64,000 nt of DNA from Bombus terrestris (lineage: Eukaryota; Arthropoda; Insecta; Hymenoptera; Apidae). The notes beneath the pieces were generated by a model, which made no database searches, was not told the DNA's origin, and saw nothing but the letters and a program-made list of their open reading frames with translations. The DNA is taken from assembly GCF_910591885.1 (NCBI RefSeq), contig NC_063278.1:1735501-1799500 (forward strand), written 5' to 3'. Of the stretch, positions 1-13,100 are shown piece after piece (position 1 is the first letter of the stretch; each line of letters begins with the position of its first letter). The position numbers and the translations under genes are program-made.

Positions 1-2504
1 ATATATAGATGGCTTTAGTGCGACTAAATATGGCACTACTTTGTTAGATATAAGCTTTTAAAACAACTTATTCTAGACTAGACATTCATTTCAATCCTCT
101 TTTTTTAATTACGATTTTAATTAAAACAATGTTCTCTATGCCATTATCCATTCATAACGCATAATATACGAATAATAATAAGTAATTAAATTAAAATAGC
201 GTTACTCGTACAACATAAAACTAAAACTCTCCATCAAAAATATATCTTTATTTTATACTGAAAAAAAAACATTACTTTTGATTACGCATTCTCTGTATAT
301 TCATTAGGAATAATATATATGAATTTTACGTGGTCACGTTAAAGAGAACGAATAATATTTCTACTGTAATATAGTCGTGTTTCAAATTCGTATGTGTATG
401 TAATATAACACCACTCGTGTCCCTCGCTCTTGTAAACATTTCCTATAACTGATAGTTTTTTCCAGAAATTCGGCGACTCGAATGCGATTGACTTGCAACC
501 GGGCTGAACATCCCCACCACTGCATAATTCGCTCGGTGAGACAAACAGCGGCGCGGTGTGGCATTCGTAGGTCGAAGATCGCGTCGTTAAAACGTATCAA
601 CTCGCGACAGGTATACAATTCTTTAATTGCGTAGAATTCTCGTCGTTGCTGTCTTTGTATTACTACCGTCGTTCTGCTGTTTTTACACTCTACTATTAGA
701 TTTGCTTAATTAATACGCATTATTTTATTAATTAATTAATTAAAATAACGAAGTTGAATAGTCTCTCTGCATATTTCGATTGTTCTTTTTTCTTCGATCG
801 TGTATTTGGTCATTAGAGTTAGCAATAGCTTGTATTCTTACTTTTGACACAGATTTTGATTTGATTATCGTTTGATTTTAATATAATATCCTTTCTAATT
901 TTGAATATTTGTTCCAAATTGTTGGTTCTCTATTTTGCAGGTTATTGGCGTCAGTTAAGAAGACATATTGGCGCCAAGAAACAGGAATTCAAATATGGAC
1001 GCCATAACGGTCAAAATTTAATTTAATGGTTTTTCATGGAGATGGATAAGTTTATATTGCCCTTTCATTGAATCATTGGTAATTTTTGGTATACAATTAT
1101 TTATTTTATGATACATATTTCATACCTGATCTTATGATTCGTTGTTGATGTATTGATAATATAATAGAACAATTAACAACTCTGTGTTTTTTCGAGAATA
1201 CCGATATGAAATTAGAAAAGACTATAGAAATTACTTTGCTATGTCGAATATTATAAATGATTTATTTATTTGAGATAAATTAATGCCAATGCCAATACTA
1301 AATAGACTTTCAAATAGTTGGACAAAGCGAATTATTAGACAAGTTTTCAAATTTAAAGTAGATTTGTCGTCTATTTCAAGAATATAGTCTTTGAAATCGA
1401 TTATATTATATTAATATACGTTTATTTATAGCATTTCTAAATGTTTCAAAGTATTGCATATTCTCAAGTAATATTTTATACTTATTCGTATATTATAAAT
1501 ACATATTTCATTTGCGTGATATTCATTATGATACTTTGGGAAATGAATGATAACAACGTAACTTGTCTTCGATAGCTTTATAAAAACAGCAGTATTTTCA
1601 AAATAAATGCTCGATAGACAACCACAAAAGAAGAAACGCATGAAAGCAAAACATATCTTACTTATTTCCCTACTCCCCTCCGCCTCTCTACTAATGTAGA
1701 TTTGTTTTCAGAGAATGTTCGTGACCATGTGCAATGCGGTTGATAGAGTCAGTGTTTGTAACGCAGTAGTTTTTTCTTAATATTCTTTAGAGCACAATAG
1801 CTCTTATTAAATTTAATTGCAATAGTCATACGCGAAATTAGATTCATTGTTTGTTCGGCGTTTTATTTAAACGAGCGTGTTAGTAGTACTTTATTTTTCT
1901 TTTTTTGTTTACACTCCTTTCCAAGTACTATTCGTTTTCGGCATTAGAATCAATGCTCAAGAGGATAAAGCCTTTGCCAGGAGTTTAAGAGTATAAGTAC
2001 TATTTTTTTGTAGTTTGATTGAATTACCAATTTCTATTGAAATAAAGTTTTAAAATTTTAATATTGAATTAGAAGAAAGACGTGTAACATGGTTCAGAAA
2101 TTATTAGATTTCCAATTCCTAGATCTCGAACTGTTAAGTTAGAGTTGCAATTCTTATAGTAATTAAGAATTATTAGAAAAGAAATTTTTCTGTTCAATAA
2201 ATTATAACGTTCCATATTTTGTTATGTACAGATCTGTCCCATTGTCTACCACTTACCAGTTCTTCGAGAGGATCTAATGATGCTTCAAAAGCCAAGTATG
2301 TAAGTATCTTTGTATATTTTTCTTTAATTACTAGTCTTTAATTAGAATATGATCAGGGCAAATTTAGAAACTATTGGATTTACAATTTTTGAATACAAAG
2401 CTTTTATAATTTTATGTTTAATCGAGATATTAGTCTTTCATTACTTCAAATTTCTCAAATAATCATAATGTTTAGTAGTAACTTACAACAATCCACGTTT
2501 TATA

Positions 2505-2715
2505 ACAGATTTTTCACACCCTCCACTTCTTCCATGGGCTTTGATGGTTCTTCCTTGATGATGTCTTCTAGACTATTGCAGCGGTGCTGACAACGTCCTA
2601 CGCATTTAATTGTAAGTTGCATGCATTTTTGTTCCTCCGGTCACTCAATCATGTCGTAGGATGAAAGATCCGAATCGGCACGGATGACTGGTTGTATTAC
2701 GTAGAATCTTTTTGC
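2505..2715 (-). pseudogene. Unidentified possible coding remnant
   Basis: Read on the minus strand, one frame gives VIRADSDLSSYDMIE, a TGA, then PEEQKCMQLTIKCVGRCQHR and CNSLEDIIKEEPSKPMEEVE before TAA. The composition is protein-like, with Cys and acidic residues, unlike the AT-rich surroundings. I do not recognise the family. An adjoining palindrome (2728-2750) suggests a decayed DNA transposon, but this is a guess. Confidence 0.25.
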
Positions 2716-2727
2716 CAGCATAGTGAC

Positions 2728-2750
2728 CACGGGTATTTATTATACCCGTG
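2728..2750. repeat. Perfect 9-bp inverted repeat, 5-base loop
   Basis: CACGGGTAT (2728-2736) and ATACCCGTG (2742-2750) are exact complements separated by TTATT. Confidence 0.85.
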
Positions 2751-3900
2751 AGTAGTAATATTTTTGTTTTCTGTGTTTTATTTACTAGTTCAGGATAGGT
2801 CTTCTTGCACATCGCGTTTTATTATATTACTACATTGACGAGTTACACTTTATATTAATGATATTAGTATAATGTGAATAATTAATACGAACCACATATT
2901 ATTAATAATTTGTTTATCTATCTGTGATTGAAAGTTATTTGCTCACCAAGATATATGCAGAAGTTAAATAATAATATTATCCAATAATATTATTATAAAT
3001 AATATTGAAAATATTAGCGTATGAATTCTCTTTGATTTTCATATTATAAACATGAATAAAATTTAAAACACAAAGGCACTAGAGTTCACCTCTGCGCATA
3101 AAAATGTGTGAAATTTCATGTGCAAGAAGAAACTTCGCGACAGGTAGATTTTGAAATCAAAGCAACGAGTTTACAACACTGTTTACATGTTTCCAAAAAT
3201 GTGCTTTGATGAAGAGATCGTCTGAAGTTATTTAAATCAATATTATTAAATGAATTTCTTACTTGTCAGTTTGTTTTCTTTTACTGTGATAATTTCAATA
3301 ATCAAATTAGTAAAGAAGAGTATAAAGTCAATATTATTGCACTATTTTGATTCGATTATAGTCCGGTAGACGTAAAATAGATGCACTAATCAGTTTTTAG
3401 CTCAGGATTTTCAGGTTTAACCCTTTCCGTATTTATTACCAGGACTTCACTCACGTGCCCAGGTGTTACTTGAGCGAAGAAAAGGCATTAAGTACGATGA
3501 CCATAGTTCATAAGCTTATAAATATTTCTTAGCGACTGACGATGCGTTAGTGTATCGTGCACGACGTATTTTCCACATTATGTGTGTGTGTGGTTAGGCT
3601 GTGGAATTGCGTCGTTTCAATTATTATTTTATTCGCTATAACTTTAAATAATAAAAAAACAATTCACAAATATTCGTCCAATCAGAAGTTATAATAATAA
3701 CCAGATCCGCTATTGGACACAACGAATTACAAATATTAATGATACTGATCTTACGACCGAATTATGATAATAATACCAAATTTGTCTAATCTATAAGCAT
3801 TTATAATAAAAACGTCTGTATAAAAGATGTACTTAATCTTTTTGTTATTAATTTTCATAATTAAAATTGAAATTTACGTGTACTTTCATTACGCAATGGT

Positions 3901-4790
3901 TACTAGCTTTCGTCAGTCGATTTCAGGAAAATGGTACGTAAATTAGAGTATGCAAGTAGCGTGCTGAACTCGGGTGTCGGAGGCGTCCCGGGACGCGCTC
4001 TCTAGTGTAGGCCCTTGCGCCCGGGTGGTACGTGAGAGAATCGTGGAGTGAGTGTGTTGGTGTGCTTGTTTTGCCATTTTTAAATATAGGGCTAGGTAGG
4101 ATAGGTAGCATTCTTTCTGGTGTGTCTGTTAATTATAAGTAGGTAGGGCCGGGCAGGTTGGCACAGTCTGTGGTCGGGTAGGCGCGTTTTCGCGTGACCA
4201 ACCTGTTTCAGGAAATCTAATTTGAAAAATCGTCAGTAAAACTAGAACTAGCGGGGAATGCCACTCGTTTAAGGTTTTACCTATCGGTTTTTTGAATTTC
4301 GCGGTCGTGGTCGCGAGTGGGTCTCGGTACGCACGTTTATGTATCGCTCGAGCACGCACATGCGAATGGACAACGATCACTACTGTGATCGTCGGTTAGT
4401 CCATGTGCACTTGAATCAGCTTCCGCGATTTATGTTTTTATTTTACCTTTACAAGTTTTTCTTTTGTTTGCGATTAGAAAGACTCGAGCTTAGATTTAAG
4501 TTTCAGCGGGCATTGCGCCCAAAGAAAGAAAAGGCTATAAGCCGAAGAGGCCCGGCAAACTGCCATAGAAGAGGGCAACTACTAATGGCTCCTCATCTTC
4601 TGAATTATCCAGAGTATGGGAAGTCATTCTTGTTACTACTTTGTCACTATGCTCGCTTTTAATATGTGTAGTATGCAGTAGTAGTAGCAGTATTTTTTTT
4701 TGCCGACGTATATGTCGGCACACCATCATATGGGCCCAATCGCGTTTTTCTGTTAGTGTTGCGAATGATTAATATCGCTTTGAATTAGAG
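3901..4790. other. GC-richer island with a branched hairpin
   Basis: It is CpG- and G-rich against AT-rich flanks, without a convincing ORF. It may be regulatory or a non-coding exon of an unseen gene. A structured hairpin lies at 4356-4408. Confidence 0.35.
4356..4408. repeat. Interrupted hairpin, about 53 nt
   Basis: Three stem segments nest: GCACA/TGTGC (4356-4360 with 4404-4408), TGGAC/GTCCA (4367-4371 with 4399-4403) and ACGATCAC/GTGATCGT (4373-4380 with 4385-4392), with a four-base loop TACT. Confidence 0.7.
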
Positions 4791-6660
4791 TTGCGAAGAA
4801 ATGGTAAATTCGGTTTGAATTAGAGTTGTGAAAAAGTGCTGATTTCGGTTTGGATTAGAGTTGCGGTAAAATGATGATCGTGTTTGCTTTAGCGTTGCGA
4901 ATAAAATATCGCGGTAGCTGTTAGTCTTCTTTTACCAACGTTAAAGGTTCTAGAGTGGAGCACTGTGAATTATGGGAAGCAATTAAAGGAAGAAGGAAGA
5001 ATGATAGTACACAAAAGTGTTTGAGTCTCGCCTATTGAGAATTTCATTGAGTCCCATGAAGTTTTTATCTAATCTTTTTATAATTTGAGTTTGTTTCAGA
5101 AACCAATCATGGAATCAACGACAGAAGACTAGGATCTCCTATATCCCTTTCCTTCTCTATATTATATTCAGATTGTTAGATAGATAGAAACCATAAAAGA
5201 ATTATTAGGTCTCTATATACGTACGTGTATAGAGTCTGAATAAAACTTTTAGACTTGTATTGCGTAGGGACTGTACGAAATCTCTAGTTGATCAGTGATA
5301 GAATTAGTAAGGCGAAAAACATGTTTCAAAGTTCGTGAAAAATATTCAATATTTTGAAAGATACGTTTGTTCCATGCAATATCCCTTTCCCGTCCCTTAT
5401 TACAGTCAGATATTTATAGGATTTATCGAAATTATTAAATTGACGATAGATAGGATAGTTTAGATTTATAACTAGGATTAGGTTTAGATTTATAATTATT
5501 GTTTTAAAAAAATCTTAGTACTAAGTATGGGTATTTAATTTTGCTTATTGGTAATTAGTTGCATGGATGTAGTTGACGTAGTAGAAAAGGTAGTTCGCGT
5601 CTATTTAAGTTTAATAAATGTAACTCTTTGTGAGACGTATTTAATTTTATTTTTGTCTTTTTCCTTGATGTTCTTTTTAACTCTCGATTATCCTACGCCT
5701 TTCTTTGCAATGAAAGTAAAATATGAAAGTAAAACTTTTGATATATTATAAACCCACATAGTGTTACATCATTAGTTTAAAATTTAATTTAATTTTCTAT
5801 TTTTATGATTAATTTCCAACTTTTACATTCAGGAAAAAGAGAATTCGTTTGTAAATTGATGTTTTAAATAAACTTTTGTTCGTAAAAGGAGGGTGGATAG
5901 GATGTGGTTAGGGTGGGTCTCCGCACACAGAAACCTCCACGCGGTGAGACCTGGGCAATATTATTTGATATAAAATTACTAAATGTATCATTATATGTTA
6001 CGATTATTATTTATATAGGAAATAATATGAGCTAATTGGCTGCGTTCGCGATTATATTTTTATGGAACTTAGAAGATTTATCTGGCTTGTTAGCTCTCAT
6101 TAATTTCCAAGTAGACCTAATGGAAACTTGGTGCATTTTTTGCTCGTCTATAATAAAGTTAATGCTTCTTTTTCATTAAATGGTTTTATTCTTCAAAATA
6201 ATTCACAAATAAACCACCGGTTGTTACATCTTCCCTACAACCTCTACATTACAACTTCCTTTTCACTCTGGTAGCAATCGTCGCTATTAAATTTGCCATC
6301 ATTAAGACCGTGTTAAATCTGATCGAGCGAGACTTCGAGATTAATGTAAATAGAGCCCGACATAACAGAGAAAAGTATCCGCCGATGTTAAAATTAAGTA
6401 CGAACTAGCTCGTTTGACAAAAACGAATAAAACGACAAGAAGTAAAAAAAAGAATCTCTTGGCGCGCCACAATCTCGTCTTTTAATCGAAGGAAACGAGC
6501 CGTGAATAATCGATCGGGTTCACGTGATCTGGAGAAAAGCGGCACAAGTAATTTTCACCGGTAGCCTAGAGTGTCGTTTCTCGAGGGGACGTCGAGCGAC
6601 GATAAGTTTATAATAAGATTGTAATTACATGTTTTAATAAAGCCAGACGACAAACTGGTT
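4791..6660. other. Non-coding region
   Basis: No gene was seen. Near 4780-4900 the phrase GAATTAGAGTTG(C/T)G(A)A recurs two to three times at about 60-bp spacing. At 5912-5950 GGTCTCCGC and GCGGTGAGACC form an imperfect stem. Confidence 0.4.
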
Positions 6661-7140
6661 CTCGTGAACGAGAGAGAAGTTCTCTTTCTTTCTCTCTTTC
6701 TCTCTCTTTCTCTCTTTCTATCGTGCTGTCAGGGGATATCGATCCGATTCCCGACGAAACGAGCACCGCAACTTCTTATAATAGCTCCGGCCATTTCAAT
6801 TAATTCGATTCAACGCCAGGGTTTCGAGTTTCGCGGCCGTCCGACCGGCTGAAGTTTCCGTGCACAGTGCACAGGCCTGGAGAAAAGGAGGGGTTCCGTT
6901 TTACGAGCCAACGCCATCCAGGCTTGAATTCCGTCGTTAACGTCAACCCCCTTGATCGCCGAGACGAAACAATGATCGATGTCGATTTATCGACGAGCCA
7001 TGTTTCACCGGGGCTGGGAGGGCAGCTTAATGTTTGCCGTAAATCTGACGCGTTTCGTCTTTATTTTCTTGTTTTTGTCGAGAACAGTGCGGATGTTGAT
7101 CGATCATCAGTGAAGGATAAGGCTGGGGTAAAGTAATTTT
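6661..7140. other. GC-rich island with CT microsatellite
   Basis: A (CT/CTTT)n run (6681-6719) is followed by CG-rich sequence. Short ORFs here look like chance. Confidence 0.4.
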
Positions 7141-10100
7141 TATTTTAAAACCAACACTTGTCTCTTCTTTAAGAGATTAAGATTTTATTCTACGCGGCTA
7201 GTCTGGTTGCTTTGGAATTAAAATACTTGATTGAGAAATTAAAATCCGATCTGAATATTTGAAGTCAGGCTAATCAAGATACAAAAGCGTAGTATTGCTA
7301 ATTTTACGGAAACGTTAATTAAATAGTAAAGTTGGAAGTTGTTTTATGGACCGTGCGAGAGTGATGTAATATTTCATTTCAATTTTAACAGTTCACGTTT
7401 TCAGAGTGAAATTAATTTATATACTAGTGTTTCTTATAGAGAAATATTTGAACTTTCCTAATAATTGACTCTTTATACAGAAAATAAAATGAATTAATCC
7501 ACATGTCGCAATATCGAGTCTCGGTCGTCTCGTGAAATGTGTCAACCGAAAACAATAAAAAGTTTGAGCGAGGGAAACTTCAGTATCGAATATGCAACGT
7601 TCCATTATCGCGTAAGTTGTTTCTAAAATACGATCGTTGCGCGATACAATTTTCGCAAGCAACTGGTTCGATACTTGGCTATGGCGTCGAAGCAACTCCC
7701 TTCAGACCCATAATTTCTCACATCGTCGTATTTATTCGTAGTTTGTAGTAGCGAGTTCGAGGAAACGTCGGAAGGAAGAAGAAAATTAAGATCCGGTAAT
7801 TTGTTATATCTCGACCGGCGATCGTGAGCCATAATTAAGGGAAGATCGAGCGTGATTGTATAATCGGTCTCGACGTGTAAGTGAAAGTCTTGTTCGCGCG
7901 TCGTTATAGTTTTCGCACGATCCATCTTGGCCGCCAAGGACCGCTTTGCGTTTAATATCTATCCTCACGATCGACATACAACGCGAATCTTTGCACGCAT
8001 CGGATATTCAGCTTCGATTAAAAATGATACGAAACACGCTCGTAATTCGTATACTTCATGAACGTCATAAAGATCAATGTTTTATGGGTTCGCTTAAGAT
8101 TTACCTTGATCGTGCTGCTTATTTTACTTGGCTATATTTATACCCTACAGATTGCAAGCTACCGTGCAATTATACTCTCATATTATATTTGATGAAGATC
8201 AATTTTTTGGTTTTATAGTCTGAGTAGAGTTATCTTATTTTGAATCAATTGATATTGTTGTCTCTTAAGAGTGACGGTGATAAAAAGATTTATTCTAAAT
8301 TCTGTGCCATCTTTTTGTTACACTTTGAGAAAGTTAATTTTAACTTGTATCGTAAATCTTACTCGACAAATGTCATTAATGTATTCCGCAGTGTAAAATG
8401 GTCTAATGATAATGGTGGAGGATTAATATTTTAAAAAGTATGATTTTTAAGAGGAACCGAGTGTTCAATTCCTAAAATTTAACGTTTCTGATTTTTCCTA
8501 AGAGTTCATCTTGCCCATAAAGAAAGGAAAAGGATCGCTGTCTAAATTTTATAAATCACTGATTTAAAAACAGAAAGTAAAGAAGACTTTGGGCAAGCGA
8601 AAAATACACAGAGCGACGAGCAGTAAATATTCGCGGCGGACCATCGAATTAATTCAACGGGAACACTTTGCGAGAATGGAGTTTCGAATTTCGCGCTATA
8701 CGAAACGACGCGACGTCTCGTAAACTGGTCCCGCAGGATCCTGGAGACATAACATGGCGAGTTAATCGCGCTTAAGCGTCGCTCAGTCTAACCAAGTCTA
8801 ACCAGATTCTGTATCCTTCCTCAAATGACCATTGTTCGTTTTTTCTTTTTGCTCGCTGCAGGAAATTGGGGTTAAAGAGATTTTATCAAACGGATTTGAA
8901 ACGATCGAGCGAAAATGTTCCTCGGTGATCGGCACCGCTTGAGAATTTTATTGACTTGAAGATCCAGTGATTATGGAACGCTTTATGGCCTTCATAATCG
9001 TACGATCGAAAGAAATTTTATTGATTCTGGCTCGATCGATTAATTATGCCGCGCAACACGGTTTCCATGTAATGAGCAGACTGGTTTATTTCGCTCTCAA
9101 GACTCGATCATATCGATCTTGTTTAAGAGGCCTTTAATTACCGAACGACGCTGTAATTGTAATTATAAATGACGTTTGATACTTTAACGGAGAAGTAAAA
9201 ATTTAACAGGAAGGTTAAGGTATTTGCTCGTTGTACGAACAAGTCGATGAATATGAGCCGGGAGGAGGGAGGGTATAATGATCGATGATTTCAGGATTCA
9301 GTCTTCGATCGTGTTTCTGATACCGAGTTATTATGTTTATATGTTAGTCGTTTATTGATATTCTTCGTGTAATGTGCCATTTATATGCATTGACTGCATT
9401 GATCTCTTAAACTTTCCTATACTTGAAAATCATCGGCATATCTTTGGTACGCTAAAAGCGAAAAGAATGTTAATCATACTACTATATGGTAACAGGAACT
9501 TGAGCGATTCAAAGAAGAAAATATTCAAAAATTCAATCACTGTGATAGCATTCCTCTACGTATATCTTTGTAGAAAAATAGCAACTGAACAAGCGCTAGC
9601 CAATTACACGAATATTAAAATTAGACAAATACAGAGGTAAACATACGTAAGTGGCTCAAGGAGACGTTCGATAAAACATTCAGCGATAATTTATCTACGA
9701 TAAATGCACCTCCAAGATCGTTTCTTAATAAGCGATTGTTTGTCGAAATTAGCTCTCACACGGCCAAGATAGGTACAGATGTAAACCGTTTTTCAAGATC
9801 CCTTTTCGTTGTGATGCAACAAAACCAACGATCGAAACTTTATAAATAGGAAATAGGATTATTAACCATTGTGTAGCTCGCTTTATTTCGCCAACCCCCT
9901 GGATCACAGGTACAGAGGCCAGCGTACGCGAAAGTTACAAAGCTTATAGCGCCATAGCGAAAGCGTGTACACACCCTCGCAAACGTTTCGACGTGCACCG
10001 GTCAAAGAACCTTGCACACGAGGCCGATCGAGGTACACGGGCGACTCTTAACGTCGGAAGCGGCGTGGATTTATGGCCCGTGTACGATGCTAAATTCGGA

Positions 10101-13100
10101 GTTATTTTTGCTGCATTTTATGATCCGCGATTCTGGTCACCTTTGTTACCAGCTGGCTGTTTCGTGCTCGAGATCGGAGCTCAGATTGGGGCCGGTTGGT
10201 ATACGTTTTGTTTGTCCGTAAATGCGATCGAGCGCCACTCGATTTTTTCGTGGCCATTCGATGGTGACGTCGCGTCGTTCGTATTGTATGCTACTGTTTA
10301 AATGGAGCGAAGAGGGGTTTTCGGCTCTTTTTGTGATCGTTTCCATGTATGGTAGCCATTGAAGATAGCGTTTTGGAAGTTAGTGTAAGGCCCAGTATCA
10401 GAATTACTAGATAAGTAAAGATAGTTGATATTTTCATAATAGAGAAATACTCATTTCTTGATTTTCTGATTGTTGAGACATTTTTATCACTTCCTAGCTT
10501 CTAAAACATTTCTCTCTTTTTTCTGTGGTATCGTTATATGCCAGACACTTGTGCGCACTGATTAATTTCATACAAATACCAATTTCATTATTAACGTAAC
10601 GAAGGAAATGTACTATTTCAATAATAAAGTATCTCGATCAGTCGAATGATAGAACATTTAAATAATAGAAAAGAATATCGGATGATGAAAGTTGGAATAT
10701 TGGAATTCCGATAACGTCTATTGTTGGAACTCGTATTTTGTCAAAGTTTTGCAAATATCTAGAGTTTCTTATCGAATAAGAGTTTTCTTATCGATAAAAC
10801 GTTAAAGAAAAAGATTAATAAGGACGTTGATTAATTTAGCACGACAAAGGTAATTGAAATACTTTTCACAGCGACGAAGGATTAGAAAAATCTGAATGTG
10901 ATGCTTTTTATCGGGAAAGCTATTGTCAGCAGAGCTAACATTCGAATTCAGCGATTTCACGTAAATCTATGGGAACATCGTCCAATATTCTTCCTCTCTA
11001 TCGCATTCCTCGGAAATGTACCTCTTCTTCTCTTCCATGGAAACTCATTTCGCCTCGTACACGTGACAGAATCGCCCTGCTGGGACGAGCAATTTCCTGG
11101 ATTAGGGAAACACCAAGGTAACGTTGTCCAGGTATTGCCAAAGCTCGCAACTACCTCTCGCAATTCTTACTTTGAACAACAAGCAATATGAACGGTGATT
11201 GCGAGTTACGCCCGTGTTTTTACCTCGACTTCCGTCCGGAATCGGTCCGGTTTGCAACAAAAAACATTCTTTGGTGTAACAGGAGAATTTAATTTTACGT
11301 CTTCGACTTTTCTTTATTGTATGCGTTCCAAGATAATTTACGATCTTTAGAGCGTTCAAATAATTAAATCTTTTATTCGATTATTTCGTTGAATTGAAAT
11401 GGTCGCTAATATCGTTGCATTCTTTGTATGAAATCCAAGAACAGAAGGTACATTTTATACACAGGGCATTTTAAGTAAATGCAGACTTTCTCTAACGTAT
11501 TTGCTGCATTATATTCAACCTACTCAATTTTCTTCGTTTTGTAATAACCCGATGATAATACAATGTAATAATGTGATGAGACGAAGCGAGCAGAATGACG
11601 TGGGCGTTGCGATACGATGTTAGGCTATTATTGATCTTGTGACAATACGTCAAGGCATCGTAAATGTCCCATTGGAAATGTAGATTTAATCGCGCAATTT
11701 TGAAATTTTATTTCTTACTTTAATTTCTTACATTCGATTCTTCTACATTTTCTTTGACAATTTTCTATATTCTTGTTAAAATATCAGAGCCTTTACGACG
11801 ATCAAAGTTTTCAAAATATGTGTATATAAACATATAATAAGTTGAAAACTCTAATATCTTATATTTCTTGAAATTCTTGCTCGAAGACTGCAAATAAACA
11901 CAAAGGTCTCCAAAAATGGAGATGTAGTACAGTTTCGTGGTATTTTCATAAGAATATACGAAATTGTTCGAGTAACATAGAAACGATATAAGCATGTAAA
12001 ACCATAAGTGGTAATTTTGTGAAAGCATAATCAATCGCGTTTATCTAAAACAAGCGATACAGTGACTAAAACAAGGAATACGAGGGGTTTCATTATTCTT
12101 CGTCAAGGATTCACACACGTATTCGATTTAACGATAATACTATCGTTCGAAGGTTCCTGATCACCCTTGATTCTCATTAAAGAATCGAGAAACCATCGGG
12201 AGATAGCTAACAGCCGATTTCCATTAGACGTACGATCGTTTTCGCACCCCTATGCTGGAGGTGAACGCGTCTGAGGATCGATCGCGCGCAATTACAAAGC
12301 ACGCGAGCTCCACGCACCCGGCCAATGACATTTTCTCCCATTTTCCTTCGAACATAGCGAGCGCCAGGGGCAAAGCGTCGTCATCATCATCGCCTTGGCG
12401 GGAAGAAATCGTGAACAATGCGAACACTAGCAGAGTGATCACGATTTCGCGTTTTTCTTCCCGCATGCAATTGCGTACGCGAGCCCTCCCCTCCTCTCCT
12501 CATCGCTATGTATCACCTCGCTTTACCGTTTTCCACGCCGGAGAATTCACGATAAATTGTCGGATATCTTGCCTTTTTAATCGGAAATTTCTACGCCCGT
12601 TTTCGCAGAGGAAAAACTCCTTCCGATCCACCCTGCATTTTGCCTGTTGTATGATTTTTCTTCAGGACCTTCGAATTTTTTAAAACGAAGAAAGAATGTC
12701 AGTGATGAAAATATGACAAGTCGTATTTCTCCATTTTTATAGGAAAATAATTTTAAAATTTAGCATAAAGGGATCGTTCGTTGAAGAGACTCCCAAAAAT
12801 GATACTATAAAGTGATACAACGTAGAGAAAAAGTGCTATAAGCTTTTTTCCCCAAGGGATAGCTGTAAAGCGGCCGGTATCACTCATCGACCGTGCCTCC
12901 TCTCCTCGTCTTCCCGTTGACTTCCTGTCGAGCATTAACCGGGTGTCGGATTACCGCGTTCCATTCCTAAGCTGGCATAGAAACAGACAGCTTAATCCAG
13001 TCCGATTTACCTAAGCGAATAGTCGATCAAATCCGATCAGAGACAATGGCCCAGGAAAAATACGGATAAATTCTTTATTTACTTTGACGATACACTCATT

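Larger units (their letters stand above)
1..3900. other. AT-rich non-coding region
   Basis: No gene was recognised. Contents: TTAA repeats near 725-742, a small palindrome at 2728-2750 next to an unassigned open minus-strand stretch (about 2505-2715), and an AT-only 13-bp hairpin at 2968-2996. Confidence 0.5.

Noticed and set aside
382..618. Protein-like minus-strand ORF of 78 codons
   Set aside because: The frame starts at TTG, has no clear splice sites, and no family is recognised; it is too weak to annotate.
5912..5950. Possible small structured RNA (GGTCTCCGC...GCGGTGAGACC)
   Set aside because: The stem has a two-base bulge and no other support; it may be part of an unknown repeat.
12252..12683. 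143-codon plus-strand ORF
   Set aside because: Its composition is that of a GC-rich island read by chance (Ser/Arg-rich, no motif).
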